Shown one piece after another: positions 6,841 to 14,546 of a stretch of 64,000 bases of DNA (within the stretch, counting starts at the first letter, position 1; every line of letters begins with the position of its first letter). Origin of the DNA: Candidatus Poribacteria bacterium (GTDB taxonomy: Bacteria; Poribacteria; WGA-4E; WGA-3G). The notes beneath the pieces are model-generated. The model worked only from the letters and a program-made list of their open reading frames with translations, did not search any database and was not told the DNA's origin. Position numbers and translations under genes: made by a program. Location: assembly GCA_026706025.1 (NCBI GenBank), contig JAPOZO010000076.1, positions 29,602 to 93,601 on the forward strand. Direction: 5' to 3'.

Positions 6841-9000
6841 CTATACTGCCTTGAGTTTTCGCCATAGTGTTGTACGACTGATCCCCAAACGTTGTGCAGC
6901 GAGCTGCGGCTTTCCATCAGATGCCTCCAAAACCCGTTGGACTAATTCACGTTCCAATGCAGCAAGTGGGTTGCTTTCCCTGAGTGCCCGCGTAACAATA
7001 TCATCTCTCGACGAAATAAGGTCGAGCGGTAGATGTTGCTTTTCAATACTGCTATCCTGACATTTGACGAATGCATGCTCTATGATATTCTCCAACTCTC
7101 GCACATTGCCGGGGTAGGTATAATCCATTAAGATTTCAAGGGCATCAGGTGCGATCCGATGAATGGACTTTTGTGTCTGTTGACTGAATTTTTCGATGAA
7201 GTGTTCAATGAGGAGTGGGATGTCATCTGGTCTTTCACGGAGTGGCGGCGGCGTAATCGGGACGACATTGAGTCTGTAGTATAAATCCTCTCGGAAACGT
7301 CCAGCGTCAATTTCTGTTTTCAGTATTCGATTTGTCGCTGCAATGACGCGGACATCTACTTTCTGTGTCTCGGTTGAACCGACCCTTTCATATTCACCTT
7401 CTTGCAAGACGCGGAGCAACTTTGCTTGTGTCCCGAGACTTAACTCGCCGATTTCATCAAGAAAAAGCGTGCCGCCGTCCGCAGCCGCGAATCGCCCTTC
7501 GCGCGTTGCGATGGCATCGGTAAACGCCCCTTTGACATGTCCAAAGAGTTCGCTTTCCAGCAAGTTGTCAACTAAGCCAGCGCAATTGACGCGGATGAAG
7601 GATTTCTTTGCCCGCTCGCTATTGTAGTGAATCGCGTGGGCAATCGGTTCTTTGCCGGTACCGCTTTCGCCTTGAATCAGGACGGTCGTTTTCATCGGTG
7701 CGACGAGTTGAATCAACTCGAAAATCTCCTGCATTTTCCGGTTTTTTCCGATGAGATTCCCAAACGAATGGCGCGCCTTGAGTTGGGCACTGAGTGCCTT
7801 TACCTCCGAGAGATCCCGGGCAAATCCTTGGATAAATTCCTGATCGTCATACGCAATTCGGATGGCGCGAATTTCCAATGGCAAGCGATTTCTGTTTTTA
7901 CGGGACAACTCCGTTTGGAAAGTAATCGGGTTCTGTTGGTCGAGGCTTTTGAGCGTTTCGCGGGTATTTTGAAATTCATCGGGAGGCATTAGGTCACACA
8001 GGGACAGATTGACGAGTTCTTGATGTGTGTAACCGAGCCAGGCACAGAAATTTTCGTTTACAGTAACGAAGGCTTCCGTTAGCGATGGACAGATGAAGAT
8101 TGCGTCGTTGGACATCTCAAAAAGTGTGCGGTATCGTTTATTGTTTTCGGCGAGTTTGTCTGTCCAATTCCCTTTTTCAATCAGAATTGAGAGTTGTCCA
8201 GCAATCGGTTTCAGGTGTCCGATATGTGCTTCGGAGAATGCTCGGGGTTTTTCACTGGTGAAAAAGACGACCCCAATGGGTTTACCCTGCACCTTGAGCG
8301 GAAGTGTCAGATTGGAGCGCATCCCTTCTTGAACCATCAGCCTGGTCCAGTGTGCCGGTCTTTTTGCGAGAATTTCCTTAAAGTCGTCAATAATCCGTGC
8401 TTCACCTGAATTGAGGATAGGTTCAAGGCTTGACCCTTCGATTTTTGCTGAGAACCCGTTGTCCAGCAAGATTTTTCTGTTAGATTTCGTTTTGCACTGC
8501 ACTAAATCACCGGAAGATTCGTCAACAAGCGCGATGCCTAACCGGTTATGCGGCACTATGTTCTGAAGTCCAGCGTGGATGTTCTCAAAGACTTCATCGA
8601 GTGTTTTTCCGAGTTGAATCTCCTCAAGGGTTTCATAGACCTGATCGGTGCCAAGGGTTTCCGTCAGTCTATTGTTTGCTGATGCTTCAGGGGTAATTGC
8701 AATCTGAAGTGTATCGCCCTGGATCCGGAGTGGATAGGTTCGGAGGTTCGGCGTGGTAATAGGGCATCCACTTTTCAGGTCGTATTGCCAACCGTGCCAC
8801 GGACAGGTGATAAGGTTGTCTTCCAATACGCCTTGGTTGAGCGGTCCGCCCTGATGTGGACAAGCGTTATTGACAGCATAAAACGCTTCACCTGCGTTGA
8901 AGATCGCGATGTCTTCACCCTCACATTTGACCACGATATTCTGTCCCGGTTCAATTTCAGTTGTTTTAGCAATATTAATCCACTTCACCTTTCCCTCCAC
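6841..9000 (-). CDS. Rieske-GAF-PAS sigma54-dependent transcriptional activator
   Basis: A 719-residue regulator with an unusual N-terminus. Residues 1-103 form a Rieske [2Fe-2S] domain with cluster ligands C47-P-H49 (CPHQGGPL) and C66-P-W-H69 (CPWHGWQYD). A GAF domain follows (about 115-275), then PAS (about 285-400). The AAA+ module (about 415-650) has Walker A GESGTGKE (444-451), Walker B TLFLDEIGE and an R-finger region. The sigma54-contact loop reads GAFTDA (491-496), not GAFTGA. A Fis-type helix-turn-helix (SRTTLWRKLKAV) ends the protein. It should open sigma54 promoters in response to redox or a small molecule. The divergent VOC gene, with its -24/-12 promoter and three palindromes, is the obvious target. 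Confidence 0.93.
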   Translation of the reverse strand: MEGKVKWINIAKTTEIEPGQNIVVKCEGEDIAIFNAGEAFYAVNNACPHQGGPLNQGVLEDNLITCPWHGWQYDLKSGCPITTPNLRTYPLRIQGDTLQIAITPEASANNRLTETLGTDQVYETLEEIQLGKTLDEVFENIHAGLQNIVPHNRLGIALVDESSGDLVQCKTKSNRKILLDNGFSAKIEGSSLEPILNSGEARIIDDFKEILAKRPAHWTRLMVQEGMRSNLTLPLKVQGKPIGVVFFTSEKPRAFSEAHIGHLKPIAGQLSILIEKGNWTDKLAENNKRYRTLFEMSNDAIFICPSLTEAFVTVNENFCAWLGYTHQELVNLSLCDLMPPDEFQNTRETLKSLDQQNPITFQTELSRKNRNRLPLEIRAIRIAYDDQEFIQGFARDLSEVKALSAQLKARHSFGNLIGKNRKMQEIFELIQLVAPMKTTVLIQGESGTGKEPIAHAIHYNSERAKKSFIRVNCAGLVDNLLESELFGHVKGAFTDAIATREGRFAAADGGTLFLDEIGELSLGTQAKLLRVLQEGEYERVGSTETQKVDVRVIAATNRILKTEIDAGRFREDLYYRLNVVPITPPPLRERPDDIPLLIEHFIEKFSQQTQKSIHRIAPDALEILMDYTYPGNVRELENIIEHAFVKCQDSSIEKQHLPLDLISSRDDIVTRALRESNPLAALERELVQRVLEASDGKPQLAAQRLGISRTTLWRKLKAV

Positions 9001-9031
9001 GCCTGCACAGGATTTGTTATCTATGGGTTAC

Positions 9032-9060
9032 AGATTATCATATAGTGAACCGGATGTCAA
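9032..9060 (-). promoter_or_regulatory. Predicted sigma70 promoter of the Rieske regulator gene
   Basis: On the minus strand TTGACA (9060-9055) and TAATCT (9037-9032) have a 17-base spacer, 32 bases before the ATG. Operator-like palindrome 1 begins 9 bases upstream of the -35 box, so autoregulation is possible. Confidence 0.65.
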
Positions 9061-9068
9061 GAATTTTG

Positions 9069-9082
9069 TTTCATAAATGAAA
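9069..9082. promoter_or_regulatory. Operator-like palindrome 1 (TTTCA-N4-TGAAA)
   Basis: TTTCATAAATGAAA is a perfect dyad. With its flanks it fits GTTTCA-N4-TGAAAnAC, shared with two more sites downstream. It is inferred to be an upstream activating site for the adjacent sigma54 activator. Confidence 0.7.
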
Positions 9083-9086
9083 AACG

Positions 9087-9100
9087 TTTCATTTGTGAAA
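9087..9100. promoter_or_regulatory. Operator-like palindrome 2 (TTTCA-N4-TGAAA)
   Basis: TTTCATTTGTGAAA starts exactly 18 bases after the start of palindrome 1, so the extended 18-base units abut head to tail. Tandem spacing near two helical turns suits cooperative binding by activator dimers. Confidence 0.7.
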
Positions 9101-9143
9101 AACCTGTATTTCTCAACTCCCTAAGCAATTAATTCGGGTTTTG

Positions 9144-9157
9144 TTTCAGATTTGAAA
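9144..9157. promoter_or_regulatory. Operator-like palindrome 3 (TTTCA-N4-TGAAA)
   Basis: TTTCAGATTTGAAA with flanks G and TAC fits the same consensus. It lies 78 bases upstream of the -24 box. A degraded half-site of opposite orientation (TAAAATCTGAAA) follows at about 9165-9176. Confidence 0.68.
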
Positions 9158-9234
9158 TACATCGGTAAAATCTGAAATTTGGTTTTACCCCATAAAACGT
9201 TGATATACGTCAATTGTATAGGAACCTGGACACT

Positions 9235-9249
9235 TGGCACGAAACTTGC
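9235..9249 (+). promoter_or_regulatory. Sigma54 (-24/-12) promoter of the VOC gene
   Basis: TGGCACGAAACTTGC matches the sigma54 consensus TGGCACG-N4-TTGC exactly. It sits 85 bases before the VOC start codon and downstream of the three palindromes, the usual order of activator sites and -24/-12 element. Confidence 0.88.
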
Positions 9250-9333
9250 GACGCTATTGTAAAGACAAAAGATACCTAACCCGATTTGAGTTAGACGATA
9301 AGGTTTAACTCTAAACTTCAGGAGGATTAAGAA

Positions 9334-9744
9334 ATGAGCCGTTATCTTGAACACGCAAACATGACCGTGAATGACCTTGAAAAAGCGATCGATTTTCTAA
9401 CAACTGCCTTTCCAGATTTTCGAGTCAGGGGCGGTGGCAATAACGCCAACGGAACAAAATGGTGTCATCTTGGGACTGACGATTTTTACATCGCCTTGTC
9501 AGACCGCAAGCACCCCTTCACAGGTGACCGTAAGGGGAGCTACGTAAACCATCTCGGTTTTGCTGTTGATGATGCTGAAGGCATCAGAGAACGTTTGCTG
9601 GCTGCCGGATATAAAGAAGGTTTTAAAGTTGGACCGCATCCCCACCGAAAACGGGTCTATTTCATTGATGTGGACGGTTTTGAATGGGAGTTCGTCGAAT
9701 ACTTCACGGACGATCCAGCGAAACGGAACGATTATTCACAGTAA
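9334..9744 (+). CDS. VOC (glyoxalase/bleomycin-resistance fold) family protein
   Basis: A 136-residue single-gene product with the paired beta-alpha-beta-beta-beta modules of the vicinal-oxygen-chelate superfamily: LEHANMTVNDLEKAIDFLTT opens module 1 and YVNHLGFAVDDAEGIRERL opens module 2. Candidate metal ligands are H7, H73 and the acidic residues in FEWEFVEYF near the end. The family includes glyoxalases, dioxygenases and resistance proteins; the reaction here is not determinable. AGGAGG precedes the ATG. It is a one-gene transcript ending in a hairpin terminator, and its promoter is of sigma54 type under likely control of the divergent Rieske regulator. Confidence 0.9.
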   Translation: MSRYLEHANMTVNDLEKAIDFLTTAFPDFRVRGGGNNANGTKWCHLGTDDFYIALSDRKHPFTGDRKGSYVNHLGFAVDDAEGIRERLLAAGYKEGFKVGPHPHRKRVYFIDVDGFEWEFVEYFTDDPAKRNDYSQ

Positions 9745-9780
9745 AATAACTTTCGTTCGGGATGCGATGTTTGTTAAAAT

Positions 9781-9818
9781 TTGTAGGGTTAAGGCGTGGT
9801 GCTTGCCCTACAAGTTTT
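9781..9818 (+). terminator. Rho-independent terminator of the VOC gene
   Basis: TTGTAGGG pairs with CCCTACAA across a 17-base loop and is followed by GTTTTT. Confidence 0.75.
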
Positions 9819-9903
9819 TCGCAGCGTTAATGTACCGATCATGATAAAAACCACACGCACAACACGACAAATCCACTGCCTATCCATAGTATCCTACGAC
9901 GGG

Positions 9904-10278
9904 TTACAAGCATCTATAACTCAATAATTCAACAAAACCTATTACCATAAATAATAAATCCATCCTTGGTGAATGGAGTATGGCGTAACCCGTCAGAAAA
10001 CCGGACCCAGCCAAACTACCCGTTATTAGGAACGGGTTTATTAGTTCCGCAATTGAGTTTTGTTCTGAAATAGCTATCGCAATCATAAATAAAGCACCGC
10101 CTAAGCAGCCCGCGAAAAACCATTTAGATTCATGAATATCATTTTTAGCATCTCGTTCAGCATCAAGTATAGCGACATCACTATCACTGTATTGTTGTGC
10201 CAAAGCAATAAACGGCATGCTAAAAACCAACACTATCATGATAAATACCGAAACATAAAATATTGAACGAGTTTTCAT
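9904..10278 (-). CDS. Small membrane protein with signal peptide
   Basis: A 124-residue protein. It opens with a signal-like segment (residues 5-27, ending IALAQQ), then a polar stretch rich in Asp (YSDSDVAILDAERDAKND), then three hydrophobic segments at about 54-70, 80-98 and 105-120. AAGGAAC lies upstream of the ATG. No family is recognised. The 'YSDSDVAILDAERDA...' part before the membrane region recalls small membrane proteins often seen in Poribacteria, but I cannot name a function. Confidence 0.65.
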   Translation of the reverse strand: MKTRSIFYVSVFIMIVLVFSMPFIALAQQYSDSDVAILDAERDAKNDIHESKWFFAGCLGGALFMIAIAISEQNSIAELINPFLITGSLAGSGFLTGYAILHSPRMDLLFMVIGFVELLSYRCL

Positions 10279-10371
10279 AAATGTTCCTTTATTGATTCTT
10301 GATTACCGGAGCAACCAAGTTGTTGATCGAAGGGGGTTATCTTCCATCCTTCCGTGTTTAGCTGATAAGTG

Positions 10372-11979
10372 TTACTTCCGTATCAACATCTTACGCGTAG
10401 CAGAAAAATCCCCCGCAGTAAGCCTATAGAAATACAAACCACTCGCAACCTTTTCACCAAACTCGTTTTTACCATCCCAATACGCCGCACGGGAACGATT
10501 CTGATACATCCCTGCGAGTTGATGTCCGAGCGTCAATGTCCGCACCAACGTGCCATTCACCGCATAGATATGCAGTGTAACATCCGCATCCTTCGCCAAA
10601 TGGTAGGGTATCCACGTCTCAGGATTGAACGGGTTGGGATAGTTGGCAAGCAGGACCGTCTCTTTGGGGGTCAACACTATAAGGAGTTGTTGTAGGAACA
10701 GGATACCGCGCTGTGACATTATATCCGTGAGATCCAATTGCTGTGCAGCAGATACCCACTGTTTGACCTCCGTAACAGTAAGCATTTTTATCGCTTGCGG
10801 ATGTAGAGAAGGCGCGGCAGCACTTGTCCCTAATGCACCAGCAACGAGGACAAGGTCCTGAATATTGACTTGCCCATCACCGTTGACATCCGCACTACTT
10901 GTGCCTGTTTGTCCCAACTTCGCAGCAACTAACACTAAATCCTGAATGTTTACAATGCCATCACCATTCACATCGCCTTTGCGTTGAAATGTAACATCAC
11001 CTGTCGGCATAACACGCCATAACAGCACAGTGCCGTCCCAACTGCCACTTGCTATCGTCTGCCCATCAGGGCTGAAACTCACGCTATAGACCCCACCCGT
11101 ATGCCCAATGAGTTTCTGCTTTTCAATCCCCGTCTGAACGTCCCACAAGCGGATAGTGTTATCCTCACTGCCACTTGCTATCGTCTGTCCATCCGGACTG
11201 AAACTCACGTTAATGACCCCATCCGTATGCTCGGTGAGTTTCTGCCTTTCAAGACCTGTCTGAACATCCCACAAACGAACAGTGCCATCCCAACTGCCGC
11301 TGGCTATCGTCTGCCCATCTGGACTGAAATGCACGCTATAGACCCGATCTGTGTGCCCAATGAGTTTCAATTTTTTAAGACCTGTCTGAACATCCCACAA
11401 ACGAACAGTGCCATCCCAACTGCCGCTGGCTATCGTCTGCCCATCTGGACTGAAATGCACGCTATAGACCCGATCTGTGTGCCCAATGAGTTTCAATTTT
11501 TTAAGACCTGTCTGAACATCCCACAAACGAACAGTGCCATCCCAACTGCCGCTGGCTATCGTCTGCCCATCTGGACTGAAATGCACGCTATAGACCCGAT
11601 CCCAATGCCCTGTGAGTTTCAGTTTTTCAATACCCGTCTGAACATCCCACAAACGGACGGTATTATCCGTACTACCACTTGCTATCGTCTTACCATCTGG
11701 ACTGAAACTCACGCTATAGACCTCATCCGTGTGCCCTACGATCAGGTTAAGTTCTTGCCCATTGTGTGCATCATACAACCAAATGCCGATCTCACTCGCA
11801 ACAGCAAGTAATTTACCATCGGGAGAATATGTTACATCGTCTATCGTGCCTTTGCCGAGGCGCGCCACAGCACCGTCCGGCAAACTCCATTTTGTAATGT
11901 CTGCCGTAGCAGTGTGCGGTAGAAAAGTGAAAAGTGAAACTGCTAATAGAAATAAACGAAAAATTAAAGTCGTTTTCAT
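10372..11979 (-). CDS. Secreted WD40 protein with dockerin pair and FlgD-like sorting tail
   Basis: A 535-residue protein read from the ATG at 11979, which has AGGAGCTT upstream and a signal peptide (MKTTLIFRLFLLAVSLFTF). Seven WD repeats (about residues 35-330) form one beta-propeller. Next come two type-I dockerin-like calcium loops (GDVNGDGIVNIQDLVLVAAK and ADVNGDGQVNIQDLVLVAGA), then a linker. The C-terminal module contains NYPNPFNPETWIPYHL, WDGKNEFGEKVASGLYFYRL and a closing KMLIRK. This is the FlgD-like/T9SS-type-A sorting domain pattern, which suggests surface attachment or secretion. Three blades are encoded by near-identical DNA (see the repeat at 11251-11600). Confidence 0.93.
   Translation of the reverse strand: MKTTLIFRLFLLAVSLFTFLPHTATADITKWSLPDGAVARLGKGTIDDVTYSPDGKLLAVASEIGIWLYDAHNGQELNLIVGHTDEVYSVSFSPDGKTIASGSTDNTVRLWDVQTGIEKLKLTGHWDRVYSVHFSPDGQTIASGSWDGTVRLWDVQTGLKKLKLIGHTDRVYSVHFSPDGQTIASGSWDGTVRLWDVQTGLKKLKLIGHTDRVYSVHFSPDGQTIASGSWDGTVRLWDVQTGLERQKLTEHTDGVINVSFSPDGQTIASGSEDNTIRLWDVQTGIEKQKLIGHTGGVYSVSFSPDGQTIASGSWDGTVLLWRVMPTGDVTFQRKGDVNGDGIVNIQDLVLVAAKLGQTGTSSADVNGDGQVNIQDLVLVAGALGTSAAAPSLHPQAIKMLTVTEVKQWVSAAQQLDLTDIMSQRGILFLQQLLIVLTPKETVLLANYPNPFNPETWIPYHLAKDADVTLHIYAVNGTLVRTLTLGHQLAGMYQNRSRAAYWDGKNEFGEKVASGLYFYRLTAGDFSATRKMLIRK
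11251..11600. repeat. 126-bp tandem repeat encoding identical WD blades
   Basis: Units at 11251-11376 and 11377-11502 appear identical base for base, and the next (from 11503) follows for about 98 bases. Each unit encodes one 42-residue blade. Identity at silent sites means recent duplication. Confidence 0.9.
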
Positions 11980-12394
11980 TATCAAGCTCCTGTATGTGTT
12001 AATCAGCAAAATTGATCGGTTTTCTCAACTAAAGTAGAGGTTCTTTCCGTATAAGGACACGTCTGTGAAGATCATTGACTACCACGGGTTTACTATAATT
12101 CGCTATAAATGACCCTATAGTTAGGATAAGTCTTATTTGAATAATTTTCAAATTAAAAAAACAAAAAAGTCTATCTATAACTATAAATTATACGAAATTT
12201 TCTGGGAAAAGCAAATTCTGTGGGTAAAAATTGTTAACTTTGCTTGAAAGGTGCGTAATGCTTGAGCGGTGAGTAATACTTTGTCGGCAGAATTTATAGT
12301 AAAGTTTAGAATTAATAGGACACTCTATGTAGGTTTGATTAGGAAAATGAACCATAGGTGTCAACTTAAAAAAATAACCGCCGCGGCCCCAGGC

Positions 12395-12424
12395 CCGGTA
12401 GGTTCGGTTTCCTAACCGAACCGG
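12395..12424. repeat. Core palindrome of the CCGGT-GCGGTT repeat family
   Basis: The core reads CCGGTAGGTTCGGTT, then a short loop, then AACCGAACCGG. It is preceded by AGGC and followed by ATCCT, the same frame as the copy at 29495-29566. Confidence 0.7.
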
Positions 12425-12471
12425 ATCCTACGCGGAAACCTTGAAGGCTTCAAAACCTTCTTTAGCCCCAT

Positions 12472-12586
12472 ATGAAGTTTAATAAAATATTTGGGTAATT
12501 CTGTGTTCCTCCAAACCCGGTGGGTACGGTTTGCAACCGCACCGGACTTCCGCAAGAAATTACCCGATTAAATTCTTAATCTTCAT
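12472..12586. repeat. MITE-like nested palindromic element, about 115 bp
   Basis: The outer arms of about 29 bp are imperfect inverted repeats (ATGAAGTTTAATAAAATA... and its partner ending TTAATCTTCAT). Inside is the core CCGGTGGGTACGGTT-tgc-AACCGCACCGG. Right-arm homologues recur at 25641-25670 and 27395-27429. No coding capacity. Confidence 0.7.
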
Positions 12587-12728
12587 TAGGAACGGTATGT
12601 TTATAGCTGGGAAACCATTCAGGGCTTCTTGTCAATTACCGAACTTATTTTTTCACTTCATACAGGCTTTTATACGGATCCTATCTCAATAATAAACCCG
12701 GCAACGTTTCTTTAACAACCTGTCCGGC

Positions 12729-14546
12729 TCAATCTTCATCAATAGACCAAGTACAGTTGATGTTACTGTCTTTGTAAAATTGCTTGAGGGCTGGCTTATC
12801 AAACCACAATTGAATCTCTTTGCCCACAATATGACCGATGCTGCTCACCTTGAGGTAAAGACCACCCGCTGTCCAACCGGGGATGATGTTATATTGTCCG
12901 GTCTGTGCGGCGTAGATACTGAGCAGTGCCAGCGGCTCCATCGCGTCAAGATTCGCGGTTCTATGGGTATCCTGCAGGAGTTCAGCCACACTTTTCCCTT
13001 CATGTCCCTCTTGTAGCTCCGGTTTGTCCATAACCTTGCTGTGGAGGATAAAGTCATCTTCGAGTGTAAAGAGACCGCTATCGGCGTGTTGTCTACCTTG
13101 CAGCAGATTGTCCCCTATCCGTTCCGCCATCGCCAGAAATTCTGGCTTCGGTTCTACTCGGTACAAATCCACCAGCGCGAAGATATAAGCAGGTTCCAAA
13201 GCAGTTGTCCCAAAATTCAACATCGCTTCGGAGTTTTTATCAGCACCAATGTCTCCGAGTCCGAAGGTTTTAAACATCGTGCGTAGATAGTCTCTGAACT
13301 CAGTTCTGCCTCCAGAGACCCGATATCCACGCGCACAGACGGGGGTAAAGAGCGGCGTGATGTTTTGCGGCAGAAATGCCCCGCCTTCTTTTGCACCAAA
13401 GTATAACTTCGCATCTCTGAAGGGTCCCTGTATCCGAAAACCTGTGAGATCCGTCCCATCAATGACGATGCTTTTCAGTGTATTGTTTTTCGGATCGTAG
13501 GAAGCGTTGAGGAAACCGATGATGTGTTGCGCAACTGCCTCTTTGATATGCGCCATTTCGCCGACGCGACCATATTTTTCGGCATTTTCTACGATTGTCA
13601 GCATACCCATCATCTGCGTAATCGTGTGGTTCAACTGGTTGCCGACATAGACCCGTGGTTCGGTTGCCTGCGGATACTTTCTGCCGAATACGTTTAGCCC
13701 GCGTCTGCCACTTTGCGGATGCACCAGATTCGGCCAGATACCCGTCTCTGGGTCTCGCTGCTGTATAATCAGATTTAAGAGGCGTTCCGCCCACATCCGC
13801 GGTGCTTCTTCCTGCTTTTGGTAGCCCAAGCTGTAAGCAGCATAAGCCAGATCCAGTGCTACACTAATAAACGAGAGATCGCCACTGATTTCGGGTGCTT
13901 TGTATCCGTTCCAAGATCTGTTCCACGTATTGGCATGATTGACCTGTTTCTTGAAGTCACCGTGTCGGTTGTAGTGTAAGGCATCCCAATCCTTGATATT
14001 TGCTTCCCAGAGACCTTTCATCAGCATCTCGCCACGGTCGGGGTCCACGGCTCTCAGCAATTCCCAGTACGGATACACGTCCTCTATTTCATGGACAACG
14101 CCTTTCATACCGTACCGATTACCGGTTACCAAGTCCACATAGCCGTGTCCACCCCAATGCAGAACACCACTCTCTGGATACCAGTAGTTATTGAACATGT
14201 ATTCTGCGGCTGCTCCCGCGGCATGGACATACTTGCCATCCCCAGTGAACTGGCTTAAAGAGGCGAGCAACCGCATCAGGTTCTGCTGATTTTGGAAGAA
14301 ACTCCAGACCGCTGGTTTCGGTTCAGTGCCTGTGCGGTGAGAAGTCATAGACCTGGGTGCTTTCAGATGGTTTATATGAAGACAATCGGCAAAGAGCGGC
14401 ATATTCTTGCCACTGTATCTATCTCTCCCGTATTCTATGGCTGTCCCGGCAAAGAGACTCGCTGCTTTTAAGAAGCGGTTACCCGTTATTTCGTCCGGAC
14501 TTAATCGGTCTCTGCCGATCCACCGATCTAATCGATTAACGCTCAT
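12729..14546 (-). CDS. Alpha/alpha-barrel protein, possible polysaccharide lyase or glycosidase
   Basis: A 605-residue protein without a signal peptide. It is rich in aromatic and helical repeats (WSFFQNQQNLMRLLASLSQF, MWAERLLNLIIQQRDPETGI, YIFALVDLYRV), the pattern of an (alpha/alpha)n toroid. Segments such as HWGGHGYVDLVTG and NHANTWNRSWNGYK put many aromatic, His and Asn residues in loops, as in pectate-lyase-like or uronic-acid-active families. I cannot assign a CAZy family with confidence. Its ATG overlaps the stop of the upstream membrane-protein gene by four bases, so translation is coupled. It is the last gene of the 18616-12729 operon. Confidence 0.6.
   Translation of the reverse strand: MSVNRLDRWIGRDRLSPDEITGNRFLKAASLFAGTAIEYGRDRYSGKNMPLFADCLHINHLKAPRSMTSHRTGTEPKPAVWSFFQNQQNLMRLLASLSQFTGDGKYVHAAGAAAEYMFNNYWYPESGVLHWGGHGYVDLVTGNRYGMKGVVHEIEDVYPYWELLRAVDPDRGEMLMKGLWEANIKDWDALHYNRHGDFKKQVNHANTWNRSWNGYKAPEISGDLSFISVALDLAYAAYSLGYQKQEEAPRMWAERLLNLIIQQRDPETGIWPNLVHPQSGRRGLNVFGRKYPQATEPRVYVGNQLNHTITQMMGMLTIVENAEKYGRVGEMAHIKEAVAQHIIGFLNASYDPKNNTLKSIVIDGTDLTGFRIQGPFRDAKLYFGAKEGGAFLPQNITPLFTPVCARGYRVSGGRTEFRDYLRTMFKTFGLGDIGADKNSEAMLNFGTTALEPAYIFALVDLYRVEPKPEFLAMAERIGDNLLQGRQHADSGLFTLEDDFILHSKVMDKPELQEGHEGKSVAELLQDTHRTANLDAMEPLALLSIYAAQTGQYNIIPGWTAGGLYLKVSSIGHIVGKEIQLWFDKPALKQFYKDSNINCTWSIDED

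Larger units (their letters stand above)
11980..12728. other. Gene-free interval with palindromic repeats
   Basis: No credible coding frame is seen. The left part (about 12110-12250) is AT-rich. The right part holds two members of a palindromic repeat family, at 12395-12424 and 12472-12586, listed separately. Confidence 0.7.

Noticed and set aside
11101..11811. 236-residue plus-strand frame with internal repeats
   Set aside because: Antisense shadow of the 126-bp WD40 repeats; it has a repetitive but meaningless composition.
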